A DNA stretch of 64,000 nt, taken from Codonopsis lanceolata (lineage: Eukaryota > Streptophyta > Magnoliopsida > Asterales > Campanulaceae). The translations under genes were made by a program, and so were the position numbers. Positions within the stretch are counted from its first letter, which is position 1. Each line of letters starts with the position of its first letter. The stretch is taken from the NCBI GenBank assembly GCA_013146195.2, contig CM028377.1:21753980-21817979 (forward strand). Direction: 5' to 3'. Below the pieces are notes generated by a model. That model did no database searches. It was not told the DNA's origin and was given only the letters and a program-made list of their open reading frames with translations. Positions 43,991-55,613 of the stretch are shown in pieces.

Positions 43991-45700
43991 ATGGATAAAC
44001 AAACTCCCACAAAACAAGATCAGTCAGGAACGAACATTCCACCCCCTTCACCCGCCAGCAAAATAACTAACATGGACCTCGCCACCGCCACTTCAAAAGC
44101 ACTGGGAGGAAAAGGTACCCAAGAGGATGCTCGCAACCTAGGAGGCACCACAGGCCAAGCGAGAACCTTCTTTGACGTGGACGAGGAGGAGACCTAGGTG
44201 GAACATTCTCAGGTAGAGAAGAACAAAGCCACCGAGCAGGACGAATACTTAATAGAGGCAAAGTTCTGGGAACGCCAGAGACTTTACCTCACAGGAATTC
44301 AAAAGGCCGAGTTTAAAATGTTCGTGCTTCAGAAAAAAGCAAGAGCAACGATCAATACAGCACCCCAAGAGGAGCCAACTCAAGTTCTTAAGAAAGCTAC
44401 CTCCAAGGGCAAAGAAAAGGCTACACCTCGGCCTAGTGTAAGATACTGGTTGGGGGATAGGATGAGCGAGCAGACACCCAAGGCCAGTATCCATAGCCGG
44501 CTAACTTATCCAAATGAACCCAATCGCCCTCGTCGGACAAGGGAAAGGAGTGAGGAGGGAGAGTCCAGGTTGAGGACGGAAGCGATGAAAAATAAAACTT
44601 ACGGGCACTGCACCCATTCCCAACAATCAGGAGCAGGGCACCCGAAAAGTGGTCGGAACGTGACCACCGAGGTGCAGAAATAGACTAATAAGCCATCCCA
44701 AGTCGTCGAACAAGATGTGAAGTTTCTCCGTGGCAGGCTTAAGGCCATGGAAAAAGGCAAACCCATGTTGTTACCCCCAGCGAAGAATGGGCCATTCCAG
44801 GAGGGGATGAGGAAAGCCCCACTACCCGACAAAAAGATTCCCACTTTTGAAACGTATCAGGGCCTTACTAATGCAGTCGATCACATGGCCAGTTTCGAGG
44901 TCAAAATGAACGCAGTGGCCCCTGATGACGAGGACGCATGGGGAAAGATATTTGCGAGGACTCTGAAAGGGAAGGCGCTAAAATGGTACACGAGCCTCCC
45001 AGTGGATTCAGTTGAAAGCTAGGATGAATTCAGACAAATGTTTGTCACCCGCTTTTCCTCGCCTGACTCAAATTAAGAAGAAGCGTAATCGACTTGTGCG
45101 GTATACAGCATGAGGATAAATGAAGTCGAACTGCACATACATGGAATGATTCAGGCCATGGTCGACCAAATATCGTACATCTCCGAGGAGTCGATCAAGA
45201 TGTGTTTCATCTCTGGTTTACAACAAGGGCTGATGAGACAAGAAATAATGTTGTGCGACCAAGCTTCAGTCGGTGAGATGTATGCCCATGCCATTCGGGT
45301 AATCAATACCGAGGAGGCAAAGAAGGAGGGGAATGAGAAGAAAGATGGGAAAAAGAAAGAGAACGATGGAACGCATCGGGCTCAGGATAATCTGAACAAG
45401 GGGGTCGAGGATCAGCCTATAAAAAAGACGACAATCGAGGCAAGAATAGATGGGATCAAATCGACTGGACTCCACTCACAACCAGTCGCGAGCACATAAT
45501 GAACGTCCTGCTCGATCAAGACAAAATAGACAGGCTGTGGCTACTAAAGGATACTCGATATCCTTGCAACCCCAACAAACGGTGCCCCTTCCACAAGGAT
45601 GTCGGTCAAACGACCGAGGAATGTATCAACCTAAAGAAAGCTATTTAGAAGTTGATCGACAGAGGAGAGCTAAAGAGATTTGAGCAGAAAGGCAACTAGT
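43991..45700 (+). pseudogene. Element B gag, interrupted by stops
   Basis: It begins at MDKQTPTKQDQSGTN, 37 bp after the PBS. The capsid-like region (44717-45022) contains KIPTFETYQGLTNAVDHMAS and FARTLKGKALKWYTSLP, the Retrotrans_gag pattern. A second part reads ISEESIKMCFISGLQQGL. Near 45570-45680 lies a CPFHKDVGQTTEECINLKKA box, a zinc-knuckle-like motif (C...H...H...C) typical of Tat gag. TAG/TAA stops fall at about 44195, 44681, 45020, 45074 and 45644. A homologous CVYHDDYGHTTEEC box occurs in element C. Confidence 0.75.
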
Positions 45701-45839
45701 GAGGGAGACAGAGAGAGTTGGAAAGAAACCAGAACCCCCTACCAAATAATGGGGGCCACAGGAATGTGATCGACACCATCCAGGGAGGCTACACCAAGTG
45801 GAACTCAGTTGAAGCACATGATTTATAATTTGAAACATG

Positions 45840-46432
45840 TAGTGAACATGATGTCATGACCCGATGAAGCAGGGGGAATTACCTTTTGGCCAAGTGAAAT
45901 AACCGTTAGTGAAACTGCTCGTCAACAACCTTTAACTCTCCGAGTGAGAATACATGACAACGAGGTGAAACGAGTACTAGTCGACACGGGGGCTGGAAGG
46001 GATATGTTATATTATTCCTGTTTCAAAGGGTTGGAGTTGGGGGATGCCCATCTAAGGCCTAACAATGTACATTTAGAAGGATTTACCGGTCACAAGGTGG
46101 CGGTAAAAGGAACTATCATCCTTATGGTGACCTTGGAGGAAGAGCGCATGACTCCTCGAATGGAGGAGGTTGAATTCTTGGTGCTCGATCTACCATCCCC
46201 ATACAACGTCATACTGGGATCACCTTCTCAAACAAAGTTCCAGATGGTTGCCTCAATGGCTCATCAAAGAATAAAATTCCCTATTGAAAAAGGGATAGAC
46301 ATGGTCTTAAATGACCCAGCGAGCACCCTGGAATACATTTACAGGGAGAAGATGCGTAAGGAGAAAGTGACAATCACCATGCCTGAAGGAGAAGTGGTCG
46401 AAATAAGCAAAGCGACCAAAAGGCTCTGAGAA
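45840..46432 (+). pseudogene. Element B aspartic protease
   Basis: Open from 45944 to 46429 and reads KRVLVDTGAGRDMLYYSCFK, in which DTG is the aspartic protease active site. Later LPSPYNVILGSPSQTKFQMV is the second conserved region of gypsy proteases. Such a protease cuts the gag-pol polyprotein. It is part of the polyprotein rather than a separate gene and is followed by more stops, so it is non-functional in this copy. Confidence 0.75.
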
Positions 46433-46659
46433 ACGGAGGAACTTACTCCATCTCTCCTCGAACATGCACAAGCATAGCAATTAAGGCGAGTTGGGAACGC
46501 CAGCTCACCCAAAAAGGAAGGAGGCAAGGATCATATACAATTAAAGCGAGGCCGGGAGCCGAACGCCAACTCGCCAAAGAAGCGAAGCAGGACCACCTCG
46601 CCGACACAAAAAAGTAATTACAATCGAAAGTCTGGACGTCAATCACCACCCAGCTATCG

Positions 46660-48279
46660 AGTCAAATGAGGACCTTGATGATATTGTGATTAACCTCGAC
46701 TTCCCTGAGTAGAAGGTCGTGTGAAGAGAGATAAAAGGAAAACTGACAATCATCAGGCTGCTAAAAGAAAACTTGGATGTGTTCGCAAGGATCGAGATAT
46801 GAAGGGTGCGCGAGCATTCGCTATGCAGGTTAGCATTAGCTCAGGACTTCATTTCTATAGCAAGGCACGAATCTTTTCATGGGAAAAACAAAAATCCATC
46901 AAAAGGAAGTGTCTGAATTCTTTGAAAGCCAAGATTATAAAGGGTCTTGTATGCAACTGGATTGCAAATGTGGTCGGGGTGAAGAAAGTAACCGGAAGTG
47001 GAGAATGTGTGCTTCACTGTAAGCTGCCCAAAAGATTGGTACCCACCGAATCGACCCGGCTAAGTGGACTCCGTCTCTGGGCACAAAATTCTCGGTTTGT
47101 GGATGCTTGTCGGAGTTATCACCAAATCAAAATGTGGTTGGCCGACCAAATACACATAACATTTCAAGGCTTTGGAGGATTGTATTGCTATACCATGATG
47201 CCTTTGGCCTGAGCAGGGGGCCACCTAGGAAGAATGGTGAACAAAGTATTCGACGACCAGTGAGGCGAGGAATGTGGAAGCTTACATTGGCGACATGGTT
47301 ATCAAAACCAAACACTCGATCACGCCCGATGACTTACGGGAAACTTTCTCAAATCGAGAAAGAACAAGATGAAACTCGGCTTCGACTAAATGCGCGTCGG
47401 ATAACAACAAGAAAATTCCTCAGTGCATGGTCGTGAAAAGAGGAATTGAAAGCCAATCCGGAGAGATAAATGCTTTAACAACCATGGACATCCACGATTA
47501 AGTATGTTTGACTCGATGGGCGGGATCATGAGCCCTTAGTAAACTTCATCGCTAAGTCGGTGAGAAAAGCATGCTTCAAAATATTGAAGGAGGCGGGAAG
47601 TTCGAATGGAGCGATGATTGTACCAAAGCTTTTGAAGAACTGGGGGAATATCTTGGCGGAGCCACCATTCTCGGCATCGATACCCGGAGGAGAAGTTGTA
47701 TGTTTATTTGGCGGCGATTAGACTCGGCAATTGTTGTAGTCTTGATAAGAGAAGAAGATAAAATTCAAAACCAATCTATTATGTTTCTCATGCTTATTTG
47801 ACGAATGTTGAGGAGATACCTAGAAATTGAAAATTTGGTCCTCACCTAGTCATTCTTTGTCACGGAAGTTGAAAGCTTACTTCCGGACACACTCGGTGTA
47901 TGTATACCAATTTTTCCTCTAAGAAAAAATTTTGCACAAATATGGCCGGAGATAAATTCGGTCGAAAGCGGAAGAGCCGACCAAGAATAGAAAATCGTGA
48001 AAAAGGGTTCACCTGTGACTACAAAAGCGACCAAATAACTAGCTGACAGGACAAAGAGACCAGGTGCAATATTGGGTCTTGTTCGGTAGATGGATCTGTG
48101 AGGGATAGAAAGAAGTGGGGCAGAGTCTCTGCTACTCATTCGAGTCGAGGAGAACTAAATATGGCCTTAAGATTTCAATTTAAGACCTCGAACAATCGGT
48201 AGAGTATGAAGCTTTGGTCTCGGAATCGAGCTCGCGTTAAGGGACAAGAAGACATTGTAATTTAGTGATTCCCAACTGG
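46660..48279 (+). pseudogene. Element B reverse transcriptase and RNase H, heavily frameshifted
   Basis: RT fragments appear in several frames: KAKIIKGLVCNWIANVVGVK near 46930, RFVDACRSYHQIKMWLADQI near 47100, and EGGGKFEWSDDCTKAFEELG near 47590 (connection to RNase H). At 48170-48279 RNase H-like sequence appears (the SDSQL equivalent is split by a stop) just before the N gap. There are more than ten stops and shifts. Integrase is not visible and would lie in the gap or be deleted. Confidence 0.75.
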
Positions 48280-48379
48280 NNNNNNNNNNNNNNNNNNNNN
48301 NNNNNNNNNNNNNNNNNNNNNNNNNNNNNNNNNNNNNNNNNNNNNNNNNNNNNNNNNNNNNNNNNNNNNNNNNNNNNNN
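48280..48379. other. Assembly gap (100 N)
   Basis: Exactly 100 N. The left side is element B RNase H. The right side is non-coding sequence of a Tat-type 3' region. The LTR at 43116 and the LTR at 53040 are from different families, so the two flanks probably belong to different elements. Confidence 0.95.
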
Positions 48380-49500
48380 TCCTAGTCGAGGAAACAAAAG
48401 TGGCAAGACCTCGCCCTGCTGGGGTCATCGATCAATTATCAATAAAAGGCAAGTTGCCATATTCACTCAAGCCTCAAATTTTCAAAGTTATGTGAACTCT
48501 GCCTGCAATTATGCTGATTAGATTCTGCCGCCTCTGAAGGCACGGTGCCACGCCTCGGCCAAAAAATTATGTTCCAAGAACTCATCCTCTCGTGGGGGAG
48601 GCGGCCATGCCCGGGTTCACATACTAGGATGCTCGCCTCGGGCTTCACAGTCCATTCCTACAAGGTAGCGATTAACTACCTCGGATTCCTATAGTGACCG
48701 AGTAACACTGTTAACCGTATATCTTGACACCAGGAAGATATACCAGTAACTGCCTCGAATTACCCACATCGAGCAAAGGCCTCGCCTGCTATTGGTTGCC
48801 AATTGAAAGCCTTGCCCGCTTGCGCCTTCTCCTACACCGCTATAAGCCTTGGTCGGATCCAAGCATTTCTGCCTACGCCTAGAAATATTCTGTAACATCT
48901 CAATCTAAATAATTAGAATGCTTTATCACTTATTGTTTAGATAAGTCACTTTGTTAAATTTATTCATGAATTTTTGCTCGATATATTTTCTGGGAGCACC
49001 AAAGACTTGTATTAACGAATGACAGGAAAAAGATACGAGTGAGAAAAAGTTATCGAGCAAACAAAAAACATTGAAGTTCAATGAAGTCAGATTGGGAATT
49101 ACAAAAAAGAAAACTAGAAGATAAGGGCGCGCAGGCCGAGCAAAATAAGCCTAATCTAAAGTTGGTCAAGTGCTGGCTCGGAGGTGGAGGAATCTGCGGA
49201 GGAGGCGGAGGCGCTTGCTCTGGGAGGAAGAGTTGATGCCAAGCCCGAATCACGCTCGCAGCATATCTCGAAATTCAAGGCCTTTCAGCCTTTCAGCCTC
49301 CTCCTCTCGACCGCGAATTTCTCAAGGCATCGATCGAGAGAACACACATTCTCTGCCTGGGGAGTAGGTGGATTCTGTTCGGCCATTTTCCTCGCCGACC
49401 TTGCCAAAGATTCCAAACTGCCGTGAGTATGGGGACCAAATGATGGAACTGGCGCGGCCTCCTCGAGTAGACGCTCGGAACGCCCACTCACCATGGTCTT
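48380..49500. other. Non-coding 3' region of element B' (left of the extra gene)
   Basis: No intact ORF. By comparison with elements A and C this is where pol and the extra gene meet tail to tail. A short pol-like reading may exist at 48380-48500, but it is too short to assign. From 49080 to 49500 minus-strand Ser/Arg-rich frames may be the decayed C-terminal end of the extra gene. Confidence 0.5.
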
Positions 49501-52233
49501 CATGTCGACACCCCCACGACTAGCCTAGGACATGATTGACGCCATGTGCAAAATAAGGCACTATGGCATCGCTCACCGCCAAAAAGCGGCGGTCAACTTA
49601 AAGTCATCCTCGAAGGCTACTGGATTTCTTATAGTCTTCCACAGCAGCTTGCTCGGCCCTTCAATCTTTGGAGCAGATCCTCCACATGCCTCCCATCTTT
49701 GACGGCTTGCATCTTCGCCTCTCTACTACTGCGTGTAGACGGTCCTTTGCTCGTACGCCACTGGCCAGATCGGGCTGAGCTTTTTCCTGTGTCGGCTTGA
49801 TTCTTCTTCACCTGGCCGACCAAGTCTTTCTTTGCAGCAGATAGGTCACCGTTCTGGGCGACCAACTTCAGATTGCGCTCGAACAATTCGGCTTCCTTCT
49901 TCTTGGCCGCCCAGCCTGACCTCCAACTTTCGTCACCAGCGAGCCACCGCCAACCTCTTTCGCAAGGCCTCATTGGCCAGGTGGCGCTTTCATGAGCCGC
50001 TCTCCTCGTTGTACCTATCATAGATATTGGTACAGTAAGCGATCTGCGCGAACAAGGGAAAGATAATCGCACACGGGATAAGCAAAAGAAGGGGACAAAC
50101 CAATTCAAAAGCCTTACCTCGCTCAAGCATAGTCCCATCGCTCCCAACTAGGACGTGGCCGTGTCTCTATCCCTGCGCAAGATCATCATGTAGCGCCTCT
50201 TTCAATTATACCTTTCCCTACCAAGCCGCCTCCTGCTTCCACGAAAGATAAAGGTCGATGCCTCCCAATAATGGGGCATCGCCAAATTCTTTCACTCGGC
50301 AAGACTGGTAGTGGAGGCATCTTGAACCCACTCGCCTCCGTCGGCCCCTAACTGGTGAGCGGTGAGTCTGACAGATAGTGTGGTCGGGACTCCAGCCCCG
50401 ATGACGAACCTCCCGAGCAGAAGGAGGAGGGGAAAGGCTCTTCTTCCTTTTCCCTTTCCCCCTGGCATCTTTAGCAGGAGGCACCACAGAGATGTTGGCA
50501 CCTGTTTGCACGGCAGTATCCTCAACGACCGCTGCGGTCTCTGCTCGCACCACCTCTTTGCGCGGAGGGATGATGACTTTGGGCACCGGTGCTTTCTTAG
50601 CTGGGCTTGCGGCCTTGCCCAAGCCCGGTGTTTTCTTGGCCGGGGGACCGAAAGGCACTTTGGGCAGAGCCACAGGGTCGTTCACCTTCAAGTCAGCTGC
50701 CCGCTGATTGGCCTGTAGCTTCCTCGCCTTCAACAAGGCCACGTTCTTCATCCCTGAAACAAGGAAAGCAGAAATGGGGTCAATACCTAACAATGCGAGC
50801 CAGTTACAGCAAAAGCAAAAACAGTGAAAAATTGCGTTAAAAAACCATCATGGTCTTCATAAGGCAGCCGGCAGTCTCCGCCCGGGCCCAAGCGTTGACA
50901 CTCAACACATTCCTGCTTAAACATGTTGCCGTGGCAGTCGCCCCAATAAGGATGGGGTCTCTCGGGCACATGGATCAGAAGGGGCTCTGCATCAGGGATC
51001 TCTGCCCTCATCACACCGGCCAGGCATAAGTTACGCGGATTACAAACCAGCTCCTTCCAATCGAGAAGGAATTGCTGGCCAACGCGCTTCTCATTCTCTT
51101 CTATTACCCCCACGGCGGCTTTCAGGGTGGCCAATCGGACAGTTTCTCCCGAGCTAAAGTCCTGTTTTGAAGCCTTGGGGATTTTGACTTCGTCAGTGGC
51201 AGTGGGCATAAACGGCCAGCCGACTCGGGATTCTATGAATAAGACCCTCCTATCCCAAGAGTCCACCTTCCCGGGAACTTCGGAAAACAGCCTCAAAAAG
51301 TTAGAATTGGCTCTTACTCCGATCCTCCCACCGCTGCTCGGGGCAAAAACAAACAGCTTCCGGAGCAAATACATGTCCGGTTCAGATCCTAGCAGCCTGC
51401 ACGCCACTGTGAAAGCAGTAATGGCTCGGACGGTGTTCAACATCAGATCACAGGGAACAGCTTTCGCCTCGAGCAAAAAGTCCACCAAGAAAGGCTCTAG
51501 TGGGAGACGCAGTCCAACTCGGAAAAAGTCGGCAAAAAATATAACTTCATTCCCTTGCTCACGGGAAAGTTTCATATTCACGGGCACGTCCATCTTATTC
51601 GCCCGGTAATAAGCTGAGTCGATCCCGAGGGATGTGAGCCAGGCGGTCACTTTATCCGCCGTGTCCAATGTAGCCCAGTGCGCGGCATAACGGCTTTCAT
51701 CCGCGTTAACGTACCAGTCGGGTTCCTCCTCTTCTTCGGCCTCTTCTTCGATTCTCTCTTCAACGGGAACCACTACTTGAGGGCCACCCCTTCTGGTCAA
51801 GAAGCGGGCAATGGGGACTCTATCGTGGCCGACTGTTTCTTCTTCAGAGGCCGCCTCCACTTGAGAGCGACCAGTTTTCTTAAAACGCCGAGCAAGCGGC
51901 AGATTGTCTGCCTCGTCGGCATCAGAGGCCTCTCCGGCCAAATCTATTTGTTCAACCCTTGCTCGCCCAGCTGAATCCTCCGCACAGGCTGCTTCCTGCT
52001 CGAGGCCCTGCCCGACAGCAAAGCCACCAGTCACACTCTCCTCGCCTGAATCCTCCTCGCTAGAAGAATCAATCAGGTCTACCACGGGGTTCGCGACATG
52101 CCTTCGAACTGTCGGCCCACGATTCGACACCTCTTCGGCCAACGCTAATTGAGGGAGACTTCTCGCTGCTAAGCGAGTCATTCCTCCCACCATAACTGAA
52201 GGCTTCGCGGTCGTTATCGGACATGTCAGACAT
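49501..52233 (-). pseudogene. Extra (antisense) gene of element B': best-preserved copy, three exons
   Basis: The ATG at 52233 follows TTTGTAG and gives MSDMSDNDREAFSYGG; the frame shifts once near 52100, after which 400 codons are open. Conserved parts are an acidic region (SSSEEDSGEES), then WLTSLGIDSAYYRANKM, FFRVGLRLPLEPFLVDFLLE, ACRLLGSEPDMYLLRKLFVF and HPYWGDCHGN. Exon 1 ends about 50846. Intron 1 is 50754-50845 (92 nt). Exon 2 starts GMKNVALLKARKLQAN and is rich in Pro, Ala and Lys. Intron 2 is 50044-50117 (74 nt), after GLCLSE. The last part is coiled-coil-like (KKKEAELFERNLKLVAQN). It resembles the putative gypsy-type transposon domain (Transposase_28). Function is unknown. A 5' UTR intron (about 52234-52399, GTAAG...TTTGTAG) is likely. 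Confidence 0.75.
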
Positions 52234-52700
52234 CTACAAAGAGATCGAGGAAGATGGCCATTAGCATTCTGCCCGGACAACTAATGAAGGAAAAAGTAAA
52301 GAAACCCTAAGTCTAGGTCAACCCCAAAGGGGTCACACCCGCCTAGCGAGCAAGACCACGGGTTCTATTCCTCGATCTCTACCTAAGGGCGATCTTACCT
52401 ATCTTAAACCCTAATGAAACCACAAAGGAAGGAAAGAAAGAAAACCAGAAAGACCAGAAAACACAAATGAAAGGGGGTGAGAGCTTACTGTTGTTTTCTG
52501 GAGCGGTAGGTCTTCAAATAATCGAAGCTGACGTGAATACTGCAAGCACTGACCCGGGAATGGATACCAGAAGCAGGGAAGAGGCCCCGTCTAAGGAAGG
52601 TACGGCAACAATGGAGAAGAAAGTTCTGCAGGAAATTCTCTCTCTAAGCAAACTGCAAATCTTCAAAGGCGGTAAAAGGGGAAGAAGGAGTCGAATGCGC

Positions 52701-52708
52701 CTTTTATA
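52701..52708 (-). promoter_or_regulatory. TATA box of the opposite-strand gene in element B'
   Basis: On the minus strand CCTATAAAAG lies 332-339 bp inside the LTR edge, followed downstream by a pyrimidine-rich stretch (CTCCTTCTTCCCC). It matches the position and orientation of the TATA boxes in elements A and C. The predicted leader runs about 470 nt to the ATG and contains the likely intron. Confidence 0.6.
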
Positions 52709-53025
52709 GGCGGGGCAGCGAACGGTTTTGGGGGGAAACTAGCACGGGGCCCGAAGCGGCGCTTGGTTTAGGCGGCCCATCATGACAGGGCATTAAATGC
52801 AACCCTTCGTGTTACGTGCCCCGTCCAATCTCTCCAATTTCTGGCGGCTCACGCGCTTTCTCAAACCACGCGCCTGGCGCACCTCTAGCAAGAGGCTTCC
52901 TTGATACGCCTCAATTTTCCTCGACGAATTCTTGGCCTTCTTGAAAATTCACAAGTGTTAAAGCCCGGGCGAACATTAAAGAGGAATACGCTCCCCGCTC
53001 CGAGCATAAATACTCGCCAGACAGG

Positions 53026-53039
53026 AAGCTAGGGGCCAC
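53026..53039 (+). other. Polypurine tract of element B'
   Basis: GGAAGCTAGGGGCCAC directly precedes the LTR start TGATATACCC. The complementary GTGGCCCTCTGTTTCTTG abuts the LTR of element C, so the GGGGCCAC|TGA junction is conserved between the two. Confidence 0.65.
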
Positions 53040-53792
53040 TGATATACCCGGCCCAAACCGGGTCACGAGCAAGGCACGAGTTAGCACCACGTGCCAATCA
53101 CGGGCACCATATCCCTGGGGCCCACAGCTCAACGAGCAATATGAGAGAGCCAGCGAACACCGAGCAACATGACCTTCACGTAAACTGGCGGGCGAGGCCT
53201 AGGCCTTGCTCCGTCGACGAGGCGATGATCGGGAATCATACTTCAATGAGGAATCAAACTTACCGTCCGGACACTGGTCGAGCACCGCCTTACTGCTCGC
53301 CCGACTGGGCCAATACAAATAATCGAGCGAGCCTTGCTCGCCGAGCACACACCAAGCCGGGACGCCGACAGCTTGCTTCCTAAGGCAAGTCAAAGGTTTC
53401 CATGTTTGGGCGAGTTTGGGCGTAATCCTTACCTTATCAACTCCTATAATTACGCGGTCAACCGCCTATTTCGCCTAGAATCAAGGGATTTCCTCCTTGA
53501 TTATCTCGGCAGCTATGGAAACTGAATCCTAGACGGATTCAATCACCTTGAGAGCCTATAAATACCTCTCCATAATCATCAACAAGGTACACACTTTCTT
53601 GAGCCTCGTTACTCATCAATTTGCTTTGACAATCACTGATACTTACTCTCACACCTGGAGGGGTTTCGCGAGGCCTTGCACTTCAACTCAGGTGTTTTCT
53701 TGTGATCTTAACAGGCTTAGGGAAGGTGTTCACAAGCCCAGATATCCTACCCATTTCGAGGACGGCCCAAGCTGTGCACTTTTGCCACATCA
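53040..53792 (+). mobile_element. 3' LTR of element B' (about 753 bp)
   Basis: Starts TGATATACCCGGCCCAAACC after the purine tract and ends near TTTGCCACATCA. The TATA box TATAAATA lies at 53557-53564. The U5 region shares short blocks with the LTR of element B (ACAAGCCCAGATATCCTACC) but the U3 is unrelated, so B and B' are distinct families. The start resembles the LTR of element C (GGCCCAAA near the edge). The 3' edge is less sure than the 5' edge. Confidence 0.7.
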
Positions 53793-53890
53793 GACAAATT
53801 ATAAGTATTAATTCATTTCCACATTATCTGCTTAACTTATTAATAAATTCACAAACTGATACTGTGTCATCGGTACAGATAAGAGTATTA

Positions 53891-54191
53891 GGGCTTGTTT
53901 GGTAATCAGATAAAGATAAGCAGTATTATTACTCCTAGTACTATTAGTGCCCTCGCTATTAATCTTCACTTGTATATCGGGGGTAATTTTGAGATTACAA
54001 ATGTTAATCCCAATTTTTTTTAGTGAGGGCGCTAATAATACCACCCTCCTCCTTGGTATTAATAGTGAGGCAATAATGACTTAATCCGGGTAACTCGTGT
54101 TATTAGTCCCGACCACTTATTGCGTACCAAACATTAGGCAACTCGACTTATTAATCTTATCTACCCTTAACCCTGACTACCAAACGGCACC
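53891..54191. mobile_element. Tourist-type MITE (PIF/Harbinger), 301 bp
   Basis: The left end is GGGCTTGTTTGGTAATCAG and the right end is its inverted counterpart (CTGACTACCAAACGGCACC). Flanking TTA occurs on both sides (53888-53890 and 54192-54194), the 3-bp duplication of PIF/Harbinger elements. It is non-coding. Internal palindromic stretches around TATTAATAGTGAGG are visible. Confidence 0.8.
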
Positions 54192-54194
54192 TTA

Positions 54195-54699
54195 GTTATT
54201 TAAGAAGAGGAATGTTGGTCCAGTTTTGAGTCTTATTTTTTTTTTTTTTAACAAAAACCGAATCCGACTGGATTATGATTTTAAATAAAAGAAGAAAGGG
54301 ATAAGGATTAAGGAATTTGTACGTTTGCATTTGAACGCACCGCGACTTACATGACCTTTCCCGTATTGTCAACTGGACCTATTTCATTATCTTGGGTATC
54401 TAAAACTGTTTTCAGCCTTTAAATTTTAGGAAAAATTGCTGTTGGTATATTTTTTGAAACTTTTGCCCTCGGGTGGCTAGATATATATGCCAACATGAAA
54501 GTATGAGTCCTCGGCTCGATCCTTCCTACGCCTTAGGAGGAAAAAAAACAAAAAAAAATTATTAAAAAATTTTTTTTTTTGAAACTTTTAATTATTAAAA
54601 TATTATTTTTTATTTTTAACCAGAAAAAATCTTTTTGATGACAAAATGACTACGATATCCTTAATGAATCGTACGCGCGCTACGGAGGTCATTATTTTT
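54195..54699. other. AT-rich spacer
   Basis: Long homopolymer A and T runs (54238-54250, 54540-54590). No gene or classified repeat was recognised. Confidence 0.5.
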
Positions 54700-55045
54700 G
54701 TACCACATTTTATCAATTTTATCGCATTATTTTTTACACCGCGGTTCAATAGTGTAACTGCTAGTCTATATTTAAACCGCAATTCATCAATTTTTTTAAA
54801 TTAATTTTGCACTGCGGTTCAATAGTATAACTGCTAATCTATTTTTGTACCGTGATTCATCAATTTTAGTGCATTAATTTTTGTACTGCGATTCAATAGT
54901 GTAATTGCTAGTCTATTTTTGAACCACAATTCATCAATTTTAGTGCATTAATTTTTGCACCGCGGTTTAATAGTGTAATTGTTAATCTATTTTTTGAACT
55001 GCGATTCATCAATTTTAGTGCATTAGTTTTTAAACCGCAATACAA
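54700..55045. repeat. 74-bp tandem repeat, about 4.5 copies
   Basis: The block (C/T)GCGGTTCAATAGTGTAA recurs at about 54739, 54813, 54887 and 54961, and CATCAATTTTAGTGCATTA recurs with the same 74-bp period. Copies differ by several substitutions. The minus-strand frame over 54908-55297 is a translation of this repeat (KINALKLMN units) and not a gene. Confidence 0.85.
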
Positions 55046-55439
55046 AATCATAAAAAAATCAGACCACATCCTCCACGTGTTTCTTCCATCTCCTTCGTCG
55101 TAAGCCTTCTTCTTCATTCTCTTTCTCCGCCTTCGTTCCAACAAAAAAAATTCTTCAACCCAGCAAAGATCAATTATAGTACATGAACCAAAAAACACGT
55201 TTACCTCGATCTCCGTTTTGTTGCAAACAATCGTAATTTTCGAATCAAAAGTGTGTTGTAGGAGTTGTTGAACAAGACAATGACATTTTTGTAACAATAT
55301 TTCGAAAATTAGTCTTTTACGGTTAAAAAAAAACGATGGACTTTTAGGGTTAGAAATTTTTAAAAAGGGACCGGCTAAAATTTCCCCCTAACATTTCCGG
55401 TAATGTCAACACGTGTCTTTATTTTTTCTCCTTTATATA

Positions 55440-55613
55440 CTCTCTTAGTTTTCAAATTATTGTCATTTTTTTCTTTTTCATCAGTTCTAAAATAATTGCC
55501 CTCTTTCAAAAAAAAACATTTTTATCATTTTATCCTTACTTTTTCTACATATTTTAATTATGACCACATGCTTAAGAACATTAAAAGAAACCACATATTT
55601 CACTAATACGGAG
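55440..55613. mobile_element. Stowaway-like MITE
   Basis: Bounded by TA dinucleotides, starts CTCTCTTAGTTTTCAAATTATTG and ends ACGGAG. It shares an internal block, ATTTTTATCATTTTATC(C/T)TTACTTTTT, and the following ATTTTAATTATGA with the element at 57562-57810, which indicates one family. The inverted ends are degenerate here. Confidence 0.5.

Noticed and set aside
48167..48495. Open frames running across the N gap
   Set aside because: They are created by the undefined bases and do not represent sequence.
54908..55297. 129-codon minus-strand open frame
   Set aside because: Most of it is a translation of the 74-bp tandem repeat and an A/T-rich spacer; the repeated KINALKLMN segments reflect the DNA repeat.
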